Positions 42,458 to 45,830 of a DNA stretch of 45,830 nucleotides are shown one piece after another (position 1 is the first letter of the stretch; each line of letters begins with the position of its first letter). This stretch comes from JBGPOS01 sp041488155. Its GTDB lineage: Bacteria; Chloroflexota; Dehalococcoidia; Tepidiformales; Tepidiformaceae. The notes below the pieces were generated by a model. That model saw only the letters and a list, made by a program, of their open reading frames with translations. It was not told the origin of the DNA and did no database searches. The position numbers and the translations under genes were made by a program. Location: positions 1-45,830 of the forward strand of contig JBGPOS010000030.1 in the NCBI GenBank assembly GCA_041488155.1. Reading direction: 5' to 3'.

Positions 42458-43372
42458 CTAGAGCGGCCACCATCCGGGGCCGACCGTCCGAAGTGCCGCG
42501 AAGGCGCCGCCCGCTAGCACCCCGAGGACCAGGATCGTCAACGCGATCACCCGGCCTGGCCGGTGGCGGAGCCGGTCTGAGGCGCCGAACCGGGTGGTGT
42601 CGATGAGACGGTCCGCCTCCCGCAGCCGCCCCACTACGGCGGTGAGGTTGTCCGGGCCTCCCCGTGCGTTCCCAAGCGAAATCATCCGCTCCGCCGATTG
42701 CACAGGCCCCAGGGAGGAGCCCGCGTCAGCGATCTCGTCATCACTCAGGAGCCCGTGTATGCCGTCGGAGCAGAGCACGAGCACGTCGTCGCGGCGCAGT
42801 TCGATTGGCCCGCCTGAATCGACAGAAACTGCCTCTTCGAAGCCCACGCTCCGCGTAATGACATTCCGCTGGTCGCTCGTGGCCGCCTCTTCGCGGGTCA
42901 TGCGCCCACTCCGCACCTGTTCTTCGACCAAGGAGTGGTCGCGCGTGATGCGTTGGGCGGCCCCGCCCCGGACGAGGTAGAGCCGGCTGTCGCCGACGTT
43001 CCCCCACCACGCCGAGCGCCCGTGGCTGAGAGCCGCCACGACCGTCGTGGCAGCGCCTGCAAACGCGGCGTGACTCGCTGCCGCGCTCCAGATCTCGCGA
43101 TTGGCCGCTTCGAACGCGCACGCCAGCGCTTTGAGCGGTTCTGTTGCCACCAGCCTCGCGGCAAGATCCTGCACGAGGGTCTCCACGGCTTTCTGGCTCG
43201 CCCACTCGCCTGCCTGGTGACCACCGACCCCGTCGGCGACAACCAGCAGTTGCCAGTCTGGAAGCCCCGGGAGCGGCCCGGCGTACGCGAAGTCCTGGTT
43301 CACGTTCCGCACCCGCCCCTGGTCGCTTCGAGCCGCGACCGAGAGTTCCAGCCGCGCTTCAGGCGTCGACAT
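42458..43372 (-). CDS. PP2C-type protein phosphatase with C-terminal TM helix
   Basis: 304 residues. PPM-family motifs: ARSDQGRVRNVNQDFAY, LLVVADGVGGHQAGEWAS, GDSRLYLVRGG, DVLVLCSDGIHGLL and GGPDNLTAVVGRL, with the Asp residues that hold two Mn/Mg ions. A C-terminal helix (VIALTILVLGVLAGGAFAAL) anchors it with the catalytic domain inside, next to the kinase. It removes phosphate from Ser/Thr and would reset the FHA ligands. It starts 13 bases after the FHA-protease stop and 28 bases before the lone FHA gene, so it is firmly in the operon. Confidence 0.94.
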   Translation of the reverse strand: MSTPEARLELSVAARSDQGRVRNVNQDFAYAGPLPGLPDWQLLVVADGVGGHQAGEWASQKAVETLVQDLAARLVATEPLKALACAFEAANREIWSAAASHAAFAGAATTVVAALSHGRSAWWGNVGDSRLYLVRGGAAQRITRDHSLVEEQVRSGRMTREEAATSDQRNVITRSVGFEEAVSVDSGGPIELRRDDVLVLCSDGIHGLLSDDEIADAGSSLGPVQSAERMISLGNARGGPDNLTAVVGRLREADRLIDTTRFGASDRLRHRPGRVIALTILVLGVLAGGAFAALRTVGPGWWPL

Positions 43373-43385
43373 AGCTCGCCCCTAC

Positions 43386-44489
43386 CTATCGGAGAGGCAG
43401 CCACTGGTCGGCGAGGCGCCGCGCCTCAGTCGCCGAAATCGCGAAGTTGATGCCCGGCGCCCGAGACGGTTGTCCGGGGATGTAAGCCACCTCCGAGTTC
43501 ACCCCTACGACCGCGCCGCAAGCGTTTACGAGAGGGCCGCCGCTGTTCCCAGGGTTCACATCGGCGTTGTGTTGAAGGTACTGAGCTCCCTGGAACTCCC
43601 GCAGAGCCGAGAGGCCTCCGAACGTGAACGTCACCGCCCCGAGGGTGCGCCCGGCCTGCTCGAACGGGATCGGGAACCCGGCAGCGACGACGCGATCGCC
43701 GTCCCTGAGATCCTGGGCGCGCCCCCAGGTGATCTGCTTGAGGTTGGGGATGCCCTCAGCCTTGATCAGCGCCAGGTCAATTACGTCGTCGAACTTAACG
43801 ACTTGCGCCGGCAGCTCGCGCTCCTGCCCCACTAGCACGACCACGAGCTTCTGCTGCGCCTTCTTCGCCTGTTCGTCGTAGATGACGTGTTTGTTGGTCA
43901 TGACGTAGCCGTCGTTTCGGAGAACGAACCCGGAGCCCGCACTCTTCTGCTTCCCTGCGTCGTCCAGAGCGTAGATCTGGACGGTCGACGGGCGAATCTG
44001 GTCGGCGGCCGCGCGGTCGTTGCAGGGGCTCGTGCCCGGCCCGACGAACCCGACGACGAGCACGATCACGGAAAGGATCGCGCCAGCGGCGACGCCCAAT
44101 ATCGGGACCGCGTATCTCCTGGCGCGCTCGGACCCGCCGCCTCCGGCGCCCGCCGCTGCCGCCGCGCGAGCAACCCCTTCGCCGGCTGCGGAGAACGTCA
44201 CGCGCGTCGTACCGAGCTCGAACTGGTCCCCGTCCTTGAGCTGATAGTCACTCGTGAGACGCCGCCGATCTCTCCGTCTGGCGATCAACCACGTCCCGTT
44301 TGCGCTGCCAAGGTCACGCAAAACCCAGCCCCCGCCCTGCGGGGCGATTCGGGCGTGCTGGCGGCTCACCTGGTCATCGTCCGCCAGCACGACCTGGCAT
44401 TCAGCCGGATTGCGTCCGATGACCGTGTCGCCTTCAAGCGTGAACGTCTCGCCCGCCGAAGGTCCCGTTGCGACGACTATCCTGGGCAT
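43386..44489 (-). CDS. FHA-TM-trypsin-like (HtrA/DegP-type) serine protease
   Basis: 367 residues. Cytosolic FHA domain (about 1-105: EGDTVIGRNPAECQVVL, VSRQHARI, DLGSANGTWL), a Gly/Ala linker, TM helix (VPILGVAAGAILSVIVLVVGFV), then an extracytoplasmic trypsin fold. His is in VMTNKHVIYD (about 200), Asp in DVIDLALIKAEG (about 238) and Ser in NPGNSGGPLVNACG (about 316); the triad is complete. No PDZ domain follows. The fusion places a phosphothreonine reader inside and a protease outside one membrane helix, so phosphorylation state might control proteolysis. Second gene of the operon, after the kinase (54 bases) and before PP2C (13 bases). Confidence 0.93.
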   Translation of the reverse strand: MPRIVVATGPSAGETFTLEGDTVIGRNPAECQVVLADDDQVSRQHARIAPQGGGWVLRDLGSANGTWLIARRRDRRRLTSDYQLKDGDQFELGTTRVTFSAAGEGVARAAAAAGAGGGGSERARRYAVPILGVAAGAILSVIVLVVGFVGPGTSPCNDRAAADQIRPSTVQIYALDDAGKQKSAGSGFVLRNDGYVMTNKHVIYDEQAKKAQQKLVVVLVGQERELPAQVVKFDDVIDLALIKAEGIPNLKQITWGRAQDLRDGDRVVAAGFPIPFEQAGRTLGAVTFTFGGLSALREFQGAQYLQHNADVNPGNSGGPLVNACGAVVGVNSEVAYIPGQPSRAPGINFAISATEARRLADQWLPLR

Positions 44490-44543
44490 GTGTTCCCTCC
44501 CCCTGGTCCTGGTATGTCTCTGGCTTCCCTGTGATTCACTTCA

Positions 44544-45830
44544 TCAGCGGTCCTCGTACCTGATCGAACAGCCCGAGTACAGGATCGAAAGGTCCCCAGC
44601 GCCTGTGTCGGGGCTGCTGAATGACATCGTGAGCGTCGCGAAACCCTGAAACTCGTTGACGAAGCTGACGGTGATGGTCGGCCAATGCAACGTGACCATC
44701 CCCAGGATCAGCCCTTTCTGGTCGATAACCCTCAGCACTTCTCCGTCATTGATGAACCCCTTGTTCGACCCGATCTCCTGCAGCGTGTAGGTGTATGGGA
44801 CGACGGTCCCGACAGGGTCGCCCGCCCCGCAGGTGTTGCTCGTCACCCTGAAGTTAAAATCCCAGCCACCAGTGGTGACTTGCTTCGGGAAAATGGGAGT
44901 TGGCGTGGGCGTTGGTGGCGCCGGGGTGGATGTCGGAGGCCTTGGCGTCGGCGTTTGCGGTACGGGCGTTGCGGTTGGCGTGGCTGGCGCGGCCGTCAAC
45001 GATGCGACCGGGAACACAGTCGCGGCGTTGGGAGAAGGAGACGCGGTCGGTGACCGCCCCGCGCCAGCGGTGGCGCTCGGGGAAGTCTGGGGTGACGGGT
45101 TCGAAGACGATCCGCCCGCAACGCCCCCTCCCCCGGCGGGCGAACTCTGGTTGTCGTCTCCGCCTCTCGCGAGGAGCAGCAGCACGACGGTCAGCGCGAC
45201 GACGAATCCTGCGAACCCCCCGAGCGCGATAAGCAAGCGCCGGCGGTTGCCTCTCCTTCCATCGCCGCCGTCGGCCATAGGCGGGGCTGCGGGCCGCACG
45301 ACGGTCCCGGCCGCGCCTGCGTCGGCGAGCAACTCTTGGCCGGCCGAACCACCGCCCACCCGGGTCTCCGGCATCGGCGCAGCGACGGGCTCTCCAGCCT
45401 CGCGGGCTTCGACCCGGGTCTCGGCGACCCCGGCCTGGCCGGCGATCACCGTCGCCTCCGCGGGATCCGCGCCCATCGCCGCGCGCGCCGCATCCAACGC
45501 CGCTACAAGGTCCTGCGGGTGCTTATAGCGCTTGCCCGGGTCCTTTTCAAGGCAGCAGGCGACGATGTCCAACAGCTGCTGAGGGACTCCGGCGAGCTTC
45601 TCCAACGGGGGCGGGGCCTCTTCGTGGAGCCGCATCAGGCCAGTCGGGGTGTCAGCCTTGAACGGAGACTCACCGGCGAGCATCTCGAACAGCACGAGCC
45701 CCAGCGAATATATGTCGGATCTCGTGTCGGCCTGTCCCCGGTGTTGCTCCGGGGCCGAGTAAGCCACCGTACCAACGAAGAGCCCGGGCATGGTCACGTT
45801 GGAGGTGTAGGTGAGCCGGGAGATTCCGAA
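44544..45830 (-). CDS. Membrane Ser/Thr protein kinase with extracytoplasmic C-terminal domain, 5' end outside window
   Basis: The visible 428 residues begin inside the activation segment: FGISRLTYTSNVTMPGLFVG is followed by TVAYSAPEQ, the F-G of the DFG motif being the first codons. The kinase C-lobe continues (SDIYSLGLVLFEMLAGESPF, CCLEKDPGKRYKHPQDL). A juxtamembrane linker and a TM helix (LLIALGGFAGFVVALTVVLLLLA) follow, then a Ser/Thr/Pro linker and an extracytoplasmic beta domain of about 115 residues (WDFNFRVTSNTCGAG, YTYTLQEIGSNKGFINDGEVLRVIDQKG). The latter has two Cys that may form a disulphide. There are no PASTA repeats. The kinase sits at the head of an operon with FHA and PP2C partners and presumably senses something outside the cell. 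Confidence 0.92.
   Translation of the reverse strand, partial: FGISRLTYTSNVTMPGLFVGTVAYSAPEQHRGQADTRSDIYSLGLVLFEMLAGESPFKADTPTGLMRLHEEAPPPLEKLAGVPQQLLDIVACCLEKDPGKRYKHPQDLVAALDAARAAMGADPAEATVIAGQAGVAETRVEAREAGEPVAAPMPETRVGGGSAGQELLADAGAAGTVVRPAAPPMADGGDGRRGNRRRLLIALGGFAGFVVALTVVLLLLARGGDDNQSSPAGGGGVAGGSSSNPSPQTSPSATAGAGRSPTASPSPNAATVFPVASLTAAPATPTATPVPQTPTPRPPTSTPAPPTPTPTPIFPKQVTTGGWDFNFRVTSNTCGAGDPVGTVVPYTYTLQEIGSNKGFINDGEVLRVIDQKGLILGMVTLHWPTITVSFVNEFQGFATLTMSFSSPDTGAGDLSILYSGCSIRYEDR

Larger units (their letters stand above)
42094..45830 (-). other. Kinase-FHA-protease-phosphatase operon (through 41313)
   Basis: Five genes run in one direction with gaps of 54, 13, 28 and 13 bases: kinase, FHA-TM-protease, PP2C, FHA, and TM-FHA ending at 41313. 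No terminator-like hairpin was seen in the gaps. The convergent FHA-winged-helix gene ends 37 bases from the last gene, so the unit has its own regulator on the opposite strand. Confidence 0.7.

Noticed and set aside
41313..45830. Regulatory part of a type VI or type VII secretion locus
   Set aside because: The kinase/PP2C/FHA set fits such loci, but no tss, ess or ecc genes are visible; flanks are a subtilase and a DinB-like protein.

Overview
The window is GC-rich (roughly two thirds G+C by eye) and densely coded. I recognised no rRNA, tRNA, CRISPR array or insertion sequence. Several traits point to a free-living aerobic bacterium, most likely a member of the Chloroflexota: long Thr/Pro and Pro/Gln linkers in secreted proteins, poly-GAF histidine kinases, a CHRD-domain protein, a Ddn-type deazaflavin-dependent oxidoreductase beside a luciferase-like oxidoreductase, and a Ser/Thr kinase/FHA/PP2C cluster. 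The phylum is an inference from gene style; an actinobacterium is the main alternative.

Layout. (1) 1-14043, minus strand: a block of large sensor kinases. In transcription order these are a nine-GAF hybrid kinase with two receivers (14043-7543), an 82-residue antitoxin-like protein, a second nine-GAF kinase without receivers (7166-1425), and a membrane kinase with extracytoplasmic sensor and HAMP whose 3' end leaves the window. GAF units and kinase cores are partly near-identical at DNA level, so the block has grown by duplication or gene conversion. Both poly-GAF genes carry the same heptanucleotide-repeat insertion inside the ATPase domain. (2) 14123-18745: a secreted glycosidase-like protein, a Ddn-family oxidoreductase, a VOC-fold protein, a membrane-anchored CHRD protein and a methyltransferase. 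(3) 18909-23736: a metal module with a CopC-like protein, a CopC-CopD-cytochrome c fusion, a His/Cys-rich small membrane protein, a small lipoprotein, and a divergent ZnuA-like binding protein behind two 7-1-7 Fur/Zur-type boxes. (4) 23841-33512: mixed metabolism: lipoprotein hydrolase, SDR, CtaG, LLM oxidoreductase, crotonase, alpha/beta hydrolase, His-rich membrane protein and FAD-linked oxidase. (5) 33620-38138: a two-subunit molybdenum hydroxylase with an unknown partner, a hypothetical protein and a DinB-like protein. (6) 38311-45830: a phospho-signalling island.

The island is the best candidate for an undescribed system. One minus-strand operon encodes a membrane Ser/Thr kinase with an extracytoplasmic domain (cut by the right edge), an FHA-TM-trypsin protease, a PP2C phosphatase with a C-terminal TM helix, a lone FHA domain and a three-TM FHA protein. 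Facing it is an FHA-winged-helix regulator, divergent from a secreted subtilase. The 185-bp region between regulator and subtilase holds a tandem array with 11-bp period, as expected for an OmpR/SARP-type winged helix. The inferred circuit is: kinase senses outside, phosphorylates FHA ligands, PP2C resets, the FHA protease responds at the membrane, and the FHA regulator controls itself and the subtilase.

Four genes begin 6-7 bases after a TAGACT/TAGGCT -10 hexamer and appear to be leaderless. The remaining genes mostly show Shine-Dalgarno sequences, and these decided several starts here.
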